64,000 nt of DNA from an uncultured Pseudomonas sp. (GCA_943914515.1 CALUCI010000004.1:7464-71463), one strand, 5' to 3'. Positions 10,541 through 19,076 are shown, counted from the stretch's first letter. Notes: generated by a model not told the origin, from the sequence alone. Numbers and translations are program-made.

Positions 10541-11395
10541 TTACTGAAGCAGTTTCAGTACGGCGGATGGCAGTTGGTTGGCCTGGGCCAGAACTGCGGT
10601 GGACGCTTGCTGCAGAGTTTGCTGCTTGGTCAGCTGAGCAGTTTCTGCGGCGAAGTCGGTGTCCTGAACGCGGCCTTGGGCAGCAACGGCGTTTTCGTTC
10701 ATGCTGTTCAGGTTGTTGATGGTGCTCTGGAAACGGTTTTGAACAGCACCGAGTTCCGATTTCTTGTCGTCGATCTTCTGCAGAGCAGCGTCGATGGCGG
10801 TGATGGCAGCATCAGCGGAGGTGTGAACAGCGGAGTCGGAAGTACCCGAGATCGCCAGAGTACCGGTACCGACCGCCAGGGTCGAAGCGGCGAAGCTGGT
10901 GCTCATTACAACGCTGATGACCTGGTCGGTACCGGTCATTGCGCCAACCTGGAACTGCATGGTGCCAGCACTGGCGTCCAGCAGGTGCTTGCTGGTGCCG
11001 TAGGTGGTGGACGAAGCGATACGAGTGATCTCGTCGGACTTGGCCGCGAACTCTTTGTTCAGAGCAGCGCGTTCAGTGGTGCCGTTGGAGTCGTTTCGTG
11101 CTTGCAGAGCCAGTTCACGCATCCGTTGCAGGATGTTGGTGATTTCGGACAGTGCGCCTTCAGCCGTCTGGGTGATGGACATACCGTCGTTGGCGTTCTT
11201 GATGGCTACGGTCGAACCGGTAACCATGGTCTGCAGCTTGTTGGCGATCTGCTGACCAGCAGCGTCGTCTTTGGCGCTGTTGATACGCAGGCCGGACGAC
11301 AGACGAGTCATCGAGGTGCTCAGCGCGTCGGAAGCTTTGTTCAGGTTCTTCTGCACGCCCAGCGAAGTGGTGTTGGTGTTTACGGTTAATGCCAT
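10541..11395 (-). CDS. fliC: Flagellin FliC
   Basis: FliC is the filament subunit. The 284-residue protein is of the short flagellin type seen in the P. fluorescens and P. putida groups: N-terminal D0/D1 (MALTVNTNTTSLGVQKNL...TRLSSGLRINSAKDDAAG) and C-terminal D1/D0 (ending LPSAVLKLLQ) with a reduced Ser/Thr/Ala/Gly-rich central part at about 165-210. Ser and Thr residues in that part are candidate glycosylation sites, in keeping with the neighbouring island; this is inference. It is read from a sigma-28 promoter and ended by its own terminator. Confidence 0.98.
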   Translation of the reverse strand: MALTVNTNTTSLGVQKNLNKASDALSTSMTRLSSGLRINSAKDDAAGQQIANKLQTMVTGSTVAIKNANDGMSITQTAEGALSEITNILQRMRELALQARNDSNGTTERAALNKEFAAKSDEITRIASSTTYGTSKHLLDASAGTMQFQVGAMTGTDQVISVVMSTSFAASTLAVGTGTLAISGTSDSAVHTSADAAITAIDAALQKIDDKKSELGAVQNRFQSTINNLNSMNENAVAAQGRVQDTDFAAETAQLTKQQTLQQASTAVLAQANQLPSAVLKLLQ

Positions 11396-11475
11396 GACGA
11401 ATTCCTCGTTGGATGGATACTGCGGCTTCCGGCCCTGGCATCCGCCGGGTGTGGCCTAGAGAACCTTCGTAATGT

Positions 11476-11502
11476 TTATCGTCGGATTTGCAGGTTGCTT
11501 TA
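11476..11502 (-). promoter_or_regulatory. Sigma-28 (FliA) promoter of fliC
   Basis: On the minus strand TAAAGCAA (11495-11502) and GACGATAA (11476-11483) are exactly 11 nt apart. The -10 matches 7 of 8 of the consensus GCCGATAA. A transcript from here would have a leader of about 70-75 nt before the fliC ATG. Confidence 0.85.
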
Positions 11503-11612
11503 GGAGATTTTCAAAAAAAAATGCCATCACCCCGCCACCCCTTGCAAAACAGGCACTTGCCGGGAACTGCCCGGCTTGCACGCAAACACACAATGTGACA
11601 GCCATCACACTT

Positions 11613-11873
11613 TCACACTGATCCTGCCCGATCGATCAACTCCACCAGGTCGTACTCCAGGCTGTCGGCCAGCGAAATCCAGTCCTGCCGCTGCTGCGCA
11701 GCGAAAACAGCGCTGAGCAAGACAGCAGTGTCCAGTTGCAGCCCCTCCGGCGCCCCGCCCAGTTCAGCCAGCAGCCCGTCGAGCAGTTCGACCATGCTCA
11801 TCGCGGCCTCGACATCCCGCCCGAGACGAAACAGCCCGGCACAGTGGCGCAGCGTTTCCTGATAAGCCGTCAC
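11613..11873 (-). CDS. Small protein of unknown function at end of glycosylation operon
   Basis: An 86-residue protein (VTAYQETLRHCAG...) starts at a GTG that overlaps the stop of the upstream Maf-like transferase gene in a GTGA junction, so it is translationally coupled to it. The sequence is predicted helical, rich in Leu and acidic residues, with no signal peptide or membrane segment. I do not recognise a family. Its tight coupling and position directly upstream of the flagellin promoter suggest a role with the transferase or flagellin modification; that is inference from context only. The frame extends further upstream, but only inside the preceding gene. Confidence 0.7.
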   Translation of the reverse strand: MTAYQETLRHCAGLFRLGRDVEAAMSMVELLDGLLAELGGAPEGLQLDTAVLLSAVFAAQQRQDWISLADSLEYDLVELIDRAGSV

Positions 11874-13162
11874 TGGCAGAACTCCTGATCGAAGCAGGTA
11901 CCGGCAATCTGCGCGCCGGCCCGGCTGGTGTTGAAGAACGCCACCTCTGGATGACGGGCGATAAAGCGCTCCAGCTCGCAAAGGTAGCCACGGAAATTAA
12001 GCTGCGTGCGCACCCTCTGGCCCTGCCCGTCCAGCACCCAGTGACGCGCCACGGCCACTTGCGGCCCCAGGTCGCCATCGCCCCAGCCGGTGTGGGTGCG
12101 GTTCATCGGGAAGGCGAAGTCGGCACCGAACAGGGTGATGCGCTGCACACCCATCTTCACCGCCAGGTCCACAGCCGGATGAATCACGCTACCACCGACG
12201 AAGAGATGCCCGCGCGGGATCTGCGTGCGTACCGGCTCATACAGCGCGCTGTCCGAGTACGCGGCATAACGCGGCCCGCGCCAGCCCGTCAGCGTCTCGA
12301 CATCCAGCATCGGCATGTACACCAGCGCAGTCGCGGCGGATGCCTCTGGCGGCAGATGGCGTGAACGAATGTTGTGATCGACGCTGACCACCACATCCGG
12401 CTCGATGCCCGCCGCCAGCAACGGCTTGTAGGCGGTATCGACACAGATGAACAACGGCCGCTCGGCCTGCTCGCGAATCCGCCGCAATGCCGGCAGGTGC
12501 CCTTGCAGGGTCGGCCCGGTGGCAATCACGAATGCGCGCCGCCCCGGTTGGCTGCCGAACAGTTCGGCGACATCACGGTCGGCCCGCAGCAGCGGCAGGC
12601 TTTTCTCCAGCAGCGCCGTCAGACGTGGATCGACCACGTCGAAATTACGGTTGTTGTAAGCGAGGTGGGTTTCGCCAATCAGGCGGTCACGGATCTTCGC
12701 ATTGAAGTCGTCAGCGAGAATCAGCTCGGCAGGAAGCGCGAAGAACGGCAGGGAAATTTCCGCAGCATCGCCGGCGTAGGTCAGTTCGACACGCGGATCA
12801 GTGAGCCACTGGCGCTGATCGAGCAGACTCAGGATCAGCGCGAACAGAGCGCCATTGAGGATGTGGACATGCAGGCGCTCAAGCCCGGAGCGCTGCAGGA
12901 GAACCGGCGGCAGATCGCCCAGACCGATGCCGTAGAGATGCAGTACGGCGGCATCAGGCGAGAAGCTTTCGGCCTGGAAATGCGCCTCGGCGAGGCGATC
13001 ATGGCGACTGCCGAGCTGGATACCGTCGACACTCAGCGTCGACCCCTGCCCTTCGATCAGCACCGGCTGGATCGTGCTGCTGTCCTCACGTGCAATACGT
13101 GCGTACAGCGCCGGCCAGCGTGACTGGATGATCTCGGCGTTGCGCTGGAAAAACTCGCTCAT
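11870..13162 (-). CDS. Maf/DUF115-like flagellin glycosyltransferase
   Basis: The 430-residue protein has the DUF115 (6-hydroxymethylpterin pyrophosphokinase MptE-like) core: a nucleotide-binding stretch VIATGPTLQGH followed by CVDTAYKPLLAAGIEPDVVVSVDHN. This family includes the motility accessory factors (Maf) of Campylobacter, Helicobacter and Aeromonas, which transfer pseudaminic or legionaminic acid to flagellin. Placement beside pse genes and directly before fliC supports the same job here. The ATG at 13162 (MSEFFQRNAEII) is preferred to an upstream in-frame start; it gives the usual N-terminus and removes 38 unlikely residues. Confidence 0.85.
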   Translation of the reverse strand: MSEFFQRNAEIIQSRWPALYARIAREDSSTIQPVLIEGQGSTLSVDGIQLGSRHDRLAEAHFQAESFSPDAAVLHLYGIGLGDLPPVLLQRSGLERLHVHILNGALFALILSLLDQRQWLTDPRVELTYAGDAAEISLPFFALPAELILADDFNAKIRDRLIGETHLAYNNRNFDVVDPRLTALLEKSLPLLRADRDVAELFGSQPGRRAFVIATGPTLQGHLPALRRIREQAERPLFICVDTAYKPLLAAGIEPDVVVSVDHNIRSRHLPPEASAATALVYMPMLDVETLTGWRGPRYAAYSDSALYEPVRTQIPRGHLFVGGSVIHPAVDLAVKMGVQRITLFGADFAFPMNRTHTGWGDGDLGPQVAVARHWVLDGQGQRVRTQLNFRGYLCELERFIARHPEVAFFNTSRAGAQIAGTCFDQEFCQ

Positions 13163-13232
13163 GGGTTGAGCATCCCTTGCCTGCGAAACGCCTGAGATTA
13201 CCCCAGCAAACGGCTTAAAGCAGCCATTGCCC

Positions 13233-14162
13233 TCACGGGCGATGAAGGATCGCCGAACCCCACGACAGGCCAACACCGAAGCCGCTCAGTGCAACACGCT
13301 GCCACTGGGTATCCAGTGCGTGCTTCTCCAGCAGCAGGGGAATGCTCGACGACACGGTGTTACCGGTCTCGACCATGTCCTTGACGAACTTTTCCGGCTT
13401 CTCTTCGAAGCGCCGCGCGACCGCATCGACAATTGCCGCGCTGCCCTGGTGGATGCAGAACGCGTCGATATCGTCGGCCGTCAGGCCGGACTGCTCGAGC
13501 AGTTCGTGCAAGTGCGCCGGGACTTTGAGCAAGGCGAAGTTGAACACCTGGCGGCCGTTCATGAAGAACACGCCATCGCTGACTTTCAGGTGCGCTGCGC
13601 CGGAACCGTCGGTGCCGAAGCTGGATTTGCCCAGCGCCCAGACCGGGTCTTCACCCATCCAGGTGGCCGTGGCGGCATCGCCGAAAAGCATGGTGGTGTT
13701 ACGGTCTTCCGGGTCGACGATCTTGGAGTACGGATCGGCGGTAACCAGCAGGCCGTTCTTCAACCCGGTGGCTTCCATGAAGCCCTTGAGGGCGTAGATG
13801 CCGTAGACGTAGCCCGAGCAGCCCAGTGAGATGTCGAAAGCGGCGACGTGAGTCGGCAGCCCGAGCTTGTCCTGGACGATGGCGGCGGTGTGTGGAAGGC
13901 CTTCGGCGTCGCCGTTCTGGGTAACGACGATCAGCGCGTCGATCGAATCGCGCGACAGCTCGGGGTTGGCGGCGAACAGTGCATTGACTGCTTCGACGCA
14001 AAGATCGGAGGTTTCTTGTTCGTCGGATTTGCGCGGCAGGAAGGCCGAACCGATTTTGCCGAGGATGAAATCTTCATCCTTACCGAATTTGGCGCCTTGT
14101 GCGTAGTTGTCCAGGCCGGCGGCCGGAACGTAGCTCGCAATGCTTTTTATGCCAATCATCAT
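13233..14162 (-). CDS. Ketoacyl-ACP synthase III family protein (FabH-like)
   Basis: This 309-residue thiolase-fold enzyme has the full KAS III catalytic triad: C115 (SLGCSGYVYG), H238 (CIHQG) and N268 (TGNTVSSS). It is not the housekeeping FabH by context: it sits alone between the pse genes and the Maf-like transferase. Similar genes are known in Pseudomonas flagellin glycosylation islands, where they are thought to supply an acyl group for the modified sugar (the terminal viosamine of P. syringae carries a hydroxybutanoyl group). The specific acyl product here is unknown. The ATG has a GGGAAG ribosome-binding site. It is separated from pseI by 244 bp. Confidence 0.88.
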   Translation of the reverse strand: MMIGIKSIASYVPAAGLDNYAQGAKFGKDEDFILGKIGSAFLPRKSDEQETSDLCVEAVNALFAANPELSRDSIDALIVVTQNGDAEGLPHTAAIVQDKLGLPTHVAAFDISLGCSGYVYGIYALKGFMEATGLKNGLLVTADPYSKIVDPEDRNTTMLFGDAATATWMGEDPVWALGKSSFGTDGSGAAHLKVSDGVFFMNGRQVFNFALLKVPAHLHELLEQSGLTADDIDAFCIHQGSAAIVDAVARRFEEKPEKFVKDMVETGNTVSSSIPLLLEKHALDTQWQRVALSGFGVGLSWGSAILHRP

Positions 14163-14365
14163 GGCTTCCCAATAAATAACCGCTAGATATCACCGCTCGC
14201 ATGATTCGAGGGGCGCCAGAAAACAGGGATTCCCGCCGCCCGGTGAACTGGACGACAGTGGAAATGGTGGTGACACGGCCCGCCACTCCCATCAACGATA
14301 GAGACACAGATGTCCGTTCTGACTGATAGGTCACGGATTTTCACAGACAATGGCACATTTTCCTA

Positions 14366-14390
14366 GCGCAGGCCTTTTCAGGGCCTGCGC
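14366..14390 (-). terminator. Hairpin after pseI
   Basis: A perfect 9-bp inverted repeat GCGCAGGCC/GGCCTGCGC (14366-14374 and 14382-14390) lies 17 bp after the pseI stop. There is no T-run after it on the minus strand, so it may be a weak terminator or a 3'-end stabilising stem. Confidence 0.5.
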
Positions 14391-14406
14391 CAGACGGGCG
14401 CCGCGC

Positions 14407-15459
14407 TTACTCCACCAACGACCAGTGCAGTGCGGTGCCGCGGCTCAGAGCCTGGCGGGCCTTGCGCCCGAGCAGGGATTCCAGGTGCTTGGGCGCGAGG
14501 CCCAGTCCCGGACGAATGGCGCGCACATTGGCGCTGGTGAAGCACTCGCCAGCGGCGATGTCCTCCACCACGTACAGCGAGCGGCGAAAGCGCTTGGACG
14601 CCTGTTCTGCGGCACTGGCGCCATAGTTGACCTCACCCAGCGCCAGCCAGGCGCGCTCGGTTTCCTGCACCAGGCTGGCCAGTTCCGCCGGTTCCAGCGA
14701 GAAGGCCGCGTCGACACCGCCTTCGGCGCGACTGAGGGTGAAGTGCTTTTCCACCACGCTCGCGCCCAGCGCCACTGCGGCCACCGCGCCGCCGACCCCG
14801 AGGGTGTGATCGGACAGACCCACTTCACAGCCGAACAGTTCGCGCAGATGGGGAATGGTCCGCACGTTGCTGTTCTCCGGGCTCGCCGGGTAGGTGCTGG
14901 TGCACTTGAGCAGGACCAGATCGCGACAACCGGCGCCACGTGCCGCACGTACCGTCTCGTCCAGCTCGGCCAGGCTGGCCATGCCGGTGGAGATGATCAT
15001 CGGCTTGCCGGTGGCGGCGACCTTGCGGATCAGCGGCAGGTCGGTGTTCTCGAAACTGGCGATCTTGTAGGCCGGCACATCGAGGCTTTCCAGAAAGTCG
15101 ACGGCGCTTTCGTCGAACGGCGTGGAAAACGCCAGCATGCCCAGCTCGCGGGCGCGACGGAAAATCGGCTCATGCCATTCCCACGGCGTGTAGGCCTTCT
15201 GGTACAGCGAATACAGCGACGAACCGACCCACAGGCTGTCGGGATCCTCGATGAAGAACTCGCCATGGCTCAGGTCCAGGGTCATGGTGTCGGCGGTGTA
15301 GGTCTGCAGCTTCAAGGCGTGGGCGCCAGCGCGGGCAGCGGCCTCGACGATCTGCAAGGCCCGCTCCAGCGACTGGTTGTGGTTGCCGCTCATTTCGGCA
15401 ATCACCAGGGGCGCGACATCAACGCCGATACGACGCTGACCGATGTCAAAACTGCTCAT
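14407..15459 (-). CDS. pseI: Pseudaminic acid synthase PseI
   Basis: PseI condenses phosphoenolpyruvate with 2,4-diacetamido-2,4,6-trideoxy-L-altrose to give pseudaminic acid. The 350-residue protein has the NeuB-type TIM barrel (VIAEMSGNHNQSLERAL, HALKLQTYTADTMTLD, LKCTSTYP) and a C-terminal SAF/antifreeze-like domain (SLYVVEDIAAGECFTSANVRAIRPGLG). The start overlaps the end of the PseG gene by 14 bp. It is the last gene of the coupled pseC-F-G-I run. Confidence 0.95.
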   Translation of the reverse strand: MSSFDIGQRRIGVDVAPLVIAEMSGNHNQSLERALQIVEAAARAGAHALKLQTYTADTMTLDLSHGEFFIEDPDSLWVGSSLYSLYQKAYTPWEWHEPIFRRARELGMLAFSTPFDESAVDFLESLDVPAYKIASFENTDLPLIRKVAATGKPMIISTGMASLAELDETVRAARGAGCRDLVLLKCTSTYPASPENSNVRTIPHLRELFGCEVGLSDHTLGVGGAVAAVALGASVVEKHFTLSRAEGGVDAAFSLEPAELASLVQETERAWLALGEVNYGASAAEQASKRFRRSLYVVEDIAAGECFTSANVRAIRPGLGLAPKHLESLLGRKARQALSRGTALHWSLVE

Positions 15460-16915
15460 GTTGCGAATCCTTCAATTCCCGTTCGAAATGGCACTCGGCC
15501 TGTGTATAACCCGCCGCCCGGAACATCGCCAAGGATGCCTGGTTCTGCGCGATGACCTGCGCATCGATGACCCGCAGCCCCGCCCAGCGTGCCCGCACCG
15601 CACGCTCTCCGGCGGCCAGCAGGGCCCTGCCCCAGCCGAGGCCGAAGCGGCCCTCGAACAGGTACAGCGACACCCGCGCCCGGCCGGGTTCGAGCAGATC
15701 GTAGCGCAGCATCCCCACCGGGCCATCCGCCGCCTCGCCAATCAGCAACAGACGCTGTTCGTTGGCCAGGGTCGCGCTCAACCACTGACGGTGGCGGTCG
15801 AAATCAAGCGGCGCCCGCTCCACCGACCAGCGCCGTACCGCCTCGGCATTGCGCCCGTCGAACAGCAGTTGCGCATCATCCTCTGTCGCCAGGCGCGTGC
15901 TCAAGCTGTCGGCCTGCAAGGCCACGGCGACGCGCTGCGCACCGAGGCCATCCACCAGAGCCATGCTGCGTTCGGCAAAATGTTGACGCAGGAATGGGTT
16001 GGCGAGCAGCACGCCGATGGCCTGGCTCAGGCCGTCGACCGTCACCTGCGGCGCCGGCCCCAGGTACAGGTGCATCCCGGCCCGTGCCAGCGCCTCGGCA
16101 TTGGCGAACTGGTTGGCGGCGACAGCGACACAAACACTCGGCAAGCCCAGTGCCGCACGTTCCCAGGTAGTGCCACCACCTGCCCCGACGAACACCGTGG
16201 CGGCCGCCATGCGCTCGGGCAGGTCACTGACAAAGGGCAGCAGTTCCCAGCCGTGATTGCCGGCAACCAGTGCCTGCAAGGCAGCCAGGTCGGGACTGGA
16301 GTGGCCGGCAATGCACTGCACCTGGACATCCGCCATCCCGTCCAGCGCCTGCAAGGTCTTCAAGGTCATGCCGGCCTGGTCGAAACCACCAAAGCTCACC
16401 AGCACCCGGTGATGGCCACCGGGCCAATCGGTTTGCAACTGCCGAAACACCGGACGCAGCAAGGCATGCCGCGGCCCGGCCAGTATCCGGCAATGCGCCG
16501 GTACCAGTGGCTGGTAAAGGGCGAGGCTGGCGCTGAAGTTCTGGTCGAGCAGCAGATCGCAGTCATGCGGGCGGTCACCCAGGTCGTCGATGACCATGAT
16601 CCGCCGCGCCCATTTGCGCACGGCGCCTTCCCAGTCAGCGCCCAACTGATAGTGGTCAACGATGAGCCAGTCGAAGAGCGCCTGTGCCGGCAGGCCAGCG
16701 GCCAGGACGGCGACCTCGTCCGGCAGCTCCGGGTCGAGGGCGAACACTGCGTATCCGGCTTCGGCGATGCGTGCCATCTGATGCCCCGGCAGCTCGCGGC
16801 AGGCAAAGCTGACCTGCGCGCCCTGTGCCGCCAGTACCTCGGCCAGGGTCAGGCAACGCGCGACATGACCAATGCCGATGGCGCTGCTGGCATCGGCGCG
16901 AAACAGCACCTTCAA
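15446..16915 (-). CDS. pseG: PseG hydrolase fused to a PseH-like GNAT acetyltransferase
   Basis: The N-terminal part (about 1-330) is PseG, the UDP-2,4-diacetamido-2,4,6-trideoxy-L-altropyranose hydrolase: MKVLFRADASSAIGIGHVARCLTLAE and the GT28-like GAGGGTTWERAALGLPSV. The C-terminal part (about 335-489, from LSTRLATEDDAQLLFDGRN) is a GNAT domain with an acetyl-CoA loop near GWGRALLAAGERAV and AMFRAAGY. It is probably PseH, the 4-amino acetyltransferase that acts just before PseG, so one chain would do two consecutive steps. The start codon is TTG, overlapping the pseF stop as TTGA. In many species PseG and PseH are separate proteins. Confidence 0.9.
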   Translation of the reverse strand: MKVLFRADASSAIGIGHVARCLTLAEVLAAQGAQVSFACRELPGHQMARIAEAGYAVFALDPELPDEVAVLAAGLPAQALFDWLIVDHYQLGADWEGAVRKWARRIMVIDDLGDRPHDCDLLLDQNFSASLALYQPLVPAHCRILAGPRHALLRPVFRQLQTDWPGGHHRVLVSFGGFDQAGMTLKTLQALDGMADVQVQCIAGHSSPDLAALQALVAGNHGWELLPFVSDLPERMAAATVFVGAGGGTTWERAALGLPSVCVAVAANQFANAEALARAGMHLYLGPAPQVTVDGLSQAIGVLLANPFLRQHFAERSMALVDGLGAQRVAVALQADSLSTRLATEDDAQLLFDGRNAEAVRRWSVERAPLDFDRHRQWLSATLANEQRLLLIGEAADGPVGMLRYDLLEPGRARVSLYLFEGRFGLGWGRALLAAGERAVRARWAGLRVIDAQVIAQNQASLAMFRAAGYTQAECHFERELKDSQHEQF

Positions 16916-17628
16916 TCGTGCAACTCTCCGGCAGCCAGCAGGGCCGCGTAGAGGTATTCGACGCGACGCCAGTCATCCTCGGTATCAATGTCCTGGACCA
17001 GATGCCGCGGCAGCATCACTGGCAGGCTCTGTTCGGAAAACAGTACCTCGCCACGCAGCCAGGCATCACTGCGCCCCCAGTAGAACTGGCCGGCGTCCTG
17101 ATAGGCATGTGGCAGGTCCTGCGAGCGCGTGTCGCGGTATTGCGGGTACAGCGGGGTCAGGGCGCCGTCGCCGGTCAGGGTCAACGCGCGCTGAACCGGA
17201 AAGCCGACACTGCACACGGAAAACGCGAAGGAGCGTTGCGGCTGGTCGCGGAGCATTTCGAAACCGGCGCGCAGGTAGCGCTGCTGCAACAGCGGCGCGG
17301 TGGCGTAGATGCAGCACGCCAGTTCGGCGTGCTGACCTTGCGCCTGCAGGGTCTGCAAGGCGTGCACCATGACCGAGGCGGTCGTGGCATGGTCATCGGC
17401 CAGCGCCTTCGGCCGGGTGAACGGCACTTCGGCGCCGTGGGTCAGGGCAACATCGGCAATCCGCGGATCATCCGTGCTGACCACCACCCGATCGAACAGA
17501 CCGCTGGCCAGAGCGGCACGGATCGAATAGACGATGATCGGCTCGCCCCTGAACAGCTTGAGGTTCTTGTAGGGGATTCGCTTGCTGTCACCGCGTGCGG
17601 GAATGATTGCGACCGCACCACCACTCAT
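16912..17628 (-). CDS. pseF: Pseudaminic acid cytidylyltransferase PseF
   Basis: PseF activates pseudaminic acid as CMP-Pse, the donor for glycosylation. The protein has the NeuA-like signature AIIPARGDSKRIPYKNLKLFRGEP and VVVSTDDPRIA in the N-terminal half and LVQDIDTEDDW near the C-terminus. About 238 residues is normal. The ATG at 17628 overlaps the pseC stop in an ATGA junction and is preferred over a GTG three codons upstream. The end overlaps the PseG start by 4 bp. Confidence 0.95.
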   Translation of the reverse strand: MSGGAVAIIPARGDSKRIPYKNLKLFRGEPIIVYSIRAALASGLFDRVVVSTDDPRIADVALTHGAEVPFTRPKALADDHATTASVMVHALQTLQAQGQHAELACCIYATAPLLQQRYLRAGFEMLRDQPQRSFAFSVCSVGFPVQRALTLTGDGALTPLYPQYRDTRSQDLPHAYQDAGQFYWGRSDAWLRGEVLFSEQSLPVMLPRHLVQDIDTEDDWRRVEYLYAALLAAGELHD

Positions 17629-19076
17629 TGCCGGCACTCCGCCGCCGCCAGCAAGCCACGCAGGGTTTGCACCACACGGTCCTGCTGCGCATCGCTCAGG
17701 TCCGGATACAGCGGCAAGGTGATTGCCTGACGGTAGTAACGCTCGGCCTCGGGGAAATCGCCGGGAGCAAAACCCAGAGCGCGGTAGTAAGGCTGCAGAT
17801 GGATCGGGATGTAATGCAGGTTCACCATGATGCCCGCCGCACGCATGCCCTCGAACACGGCGCGATGGCTGTTTTCCAGCGCTGCCGGTAAACGCACCAC
17901 GTACAGATGCCAGGCCGACTCGGCCTGCGCCTGGTTTGCCGGCAGTTGCAACGGCAGGTCGGCGAGCAGGCGCTGGTAGCGCGCTGCCAGCGCCCGGCGC
18001 CGGTCAAGAAACTCATCCAGCCGGCGCAGTTGCGACAAACCCAGCGCCGCCTGTACATCGCACATGCGGTAGTTGAAGCCGAGCTCGGTCTGCTGGTAGT
18101 ACCAGCCGCCGTGGGTTGGCTCGGTCATGTCCGCCGGGTCACGGGTAATGCCATGGCTGCGCAGCGCGCGCAGGTGACGGGCCAGCCCCGGATCCCGGCA
18201 CAGCACCATGCCGCCTTCGCCGCTGGTGATGATCTTTACCGGATGGAAGCTGAAAACGGTCATGTCGGCATGGCTGCCACAGCCAACCGGCTCGCCCGCA
18301 TAGCTGGCGCCGAAGGCATGCGCGGCATCCTCGATCACACAAAAGCCGTACTCCCGCGCCAGCCGGGAAATCGCCTGCATGTCGCAGCTCTGCCCGGAGA
18401 ACGCTACCGCCACAAGCACCTTGGGCAGTCGCCCCGCCGCTCGCGCCTGCTCCAGCTTGAGCGCCAGGGCAGACACGTCGAGGTTCCAGGTCAGCGGATC
18501 GATATCGACAAAATCGACCTCGGCACCGCAGTAGCGCGCGCAATTGGCCGAAGCGACGAAGCTGTTGGGGCTGGTCCACAACCAGTCGCCGGCACCAAGG
18601 CCGGCCGCCAGGCAAGCCAGGTGCAATCCGGCAGTGGCATTGCTCACCGCGACCGCATGACTGGCCTGGCAGCGCTCGGCCACCGCCTGTTCGAACCGCT
18701 CCAGGGTCGGCCCCTGGGTCAGCCAGTCGGAGCGCAGCACCTCGACGACCGCATCGATGTCGACCTGATCGACACTCTGCCGGCCATAAGGAATCGCCGC
18801 GGCCTGAGCGGCTTCGGCGGACGGATCATCCTTGAGCTTGCGCGGGCCGCGCCGGCTCTCGATGAACGTCACCGGCTCGCGTGCGGCGGTTTCGGCGAAG
18901 TCGGCAAGAAGGCGGGGATCGGCAACGGAAGGCATCGGGGTCTCGGAGCGGATATTCATATCCTCGGAAGGCAATTGCACGGCCAGGTTGTCAGCCCGTT
19001 CGACGGGGCCATTGGCGAACGTGCGTCCGAAGGAGCCAATGCCGCCGGAAGTGGAGAGAGACTTGTCTTCGAACAT
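17625..19076 (-). CDS. pseC: PseC aminotransferase with an N-terminal extension containing a PseB-like remnant
   Basis: From about residue 94 (IPYGRQSVDQVDIDAVVEVL) this is PseC, the PLP-dependent UDP-4-keto-6-deoxy-L-AltNAc 4-aminotransferase of the DegT/DnrJ/EryC1 family; the PLP lysine lies in VFSFHPVKIITSGEGG. PseC is usually about 380-390 residues; this frame has 483. The first 23 residues (MFEDKS...GGIGSFGRTF) resemble the N-terminus of PseB, including the GGxGxxG Rossmann motif, followed by about 70 residues I do not recognise. The ATG at 19076 has an AGGA ribosome-binding site 7 nt away. Internal ATGs at 18959 and 18935 are alternatives. No full pseB is present in the window. Confidence 0.88.
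   Translation of the reverse strand: MFEDKSLSTSGGIGSFGRTFANGPVERADNLAVQLPSEDMNIRSETPMPSVADPRLLADFAETAAREPVTFIESRRGPRKLKDDPSAEAAQAAAIPYGRQSVDQVDIDAVVEVLRSDWLTQGPTLERFEQAVAERCQASHAVAVSNATAGLHLACLAAGLGAGDWLWTSPNSFVASANCARYCGAEVDFVDIDPLTWNLDVSALALKLEQARAAGRLPKVLVAVAFSGQSCDMQAISRLAREYGFCVIEDAAHAFGASYAGEPVGCGSHADMTVFSFHPVKIITSGEGGMVLCRDPGLARHLRALRSHGITRDPADMTEPTHGGWYYQQTELGFNYRMCDVQAALGLSQLRRLDEFLDRRRALAARYQRLLADLPLQLPANQAQAESAWHLYVVRLPAALENSHRAVFEGMRAAGIMVNLHYIPIHLQPYYRALGFAPGDFPEAERYYRQAITLPLYPDLSDAQQDRVVQTLRGLLAAAECRQ
18798..19076 (-). pseudogene. Remnant of pseB 5' end fused in frame to pseC
   Basis: The leader of the pseC frame starts MFEDKSLSTSGGIGSFG, close to the start of PseB (FlaA1) dehydratases, normally M-F-x-x-K-S-x-L-x-T-G-G-T-G-S-F-G. 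The likeness stops after about 23 residues (to about 19008), and the remaining 280-odd residues of PseB are absent. PseB would normally be the gene directly before pseC. This suggests a deletion that joined the pseB start to pseC. The origin of residues 24-93 is unknown. Confidence 0.6.
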
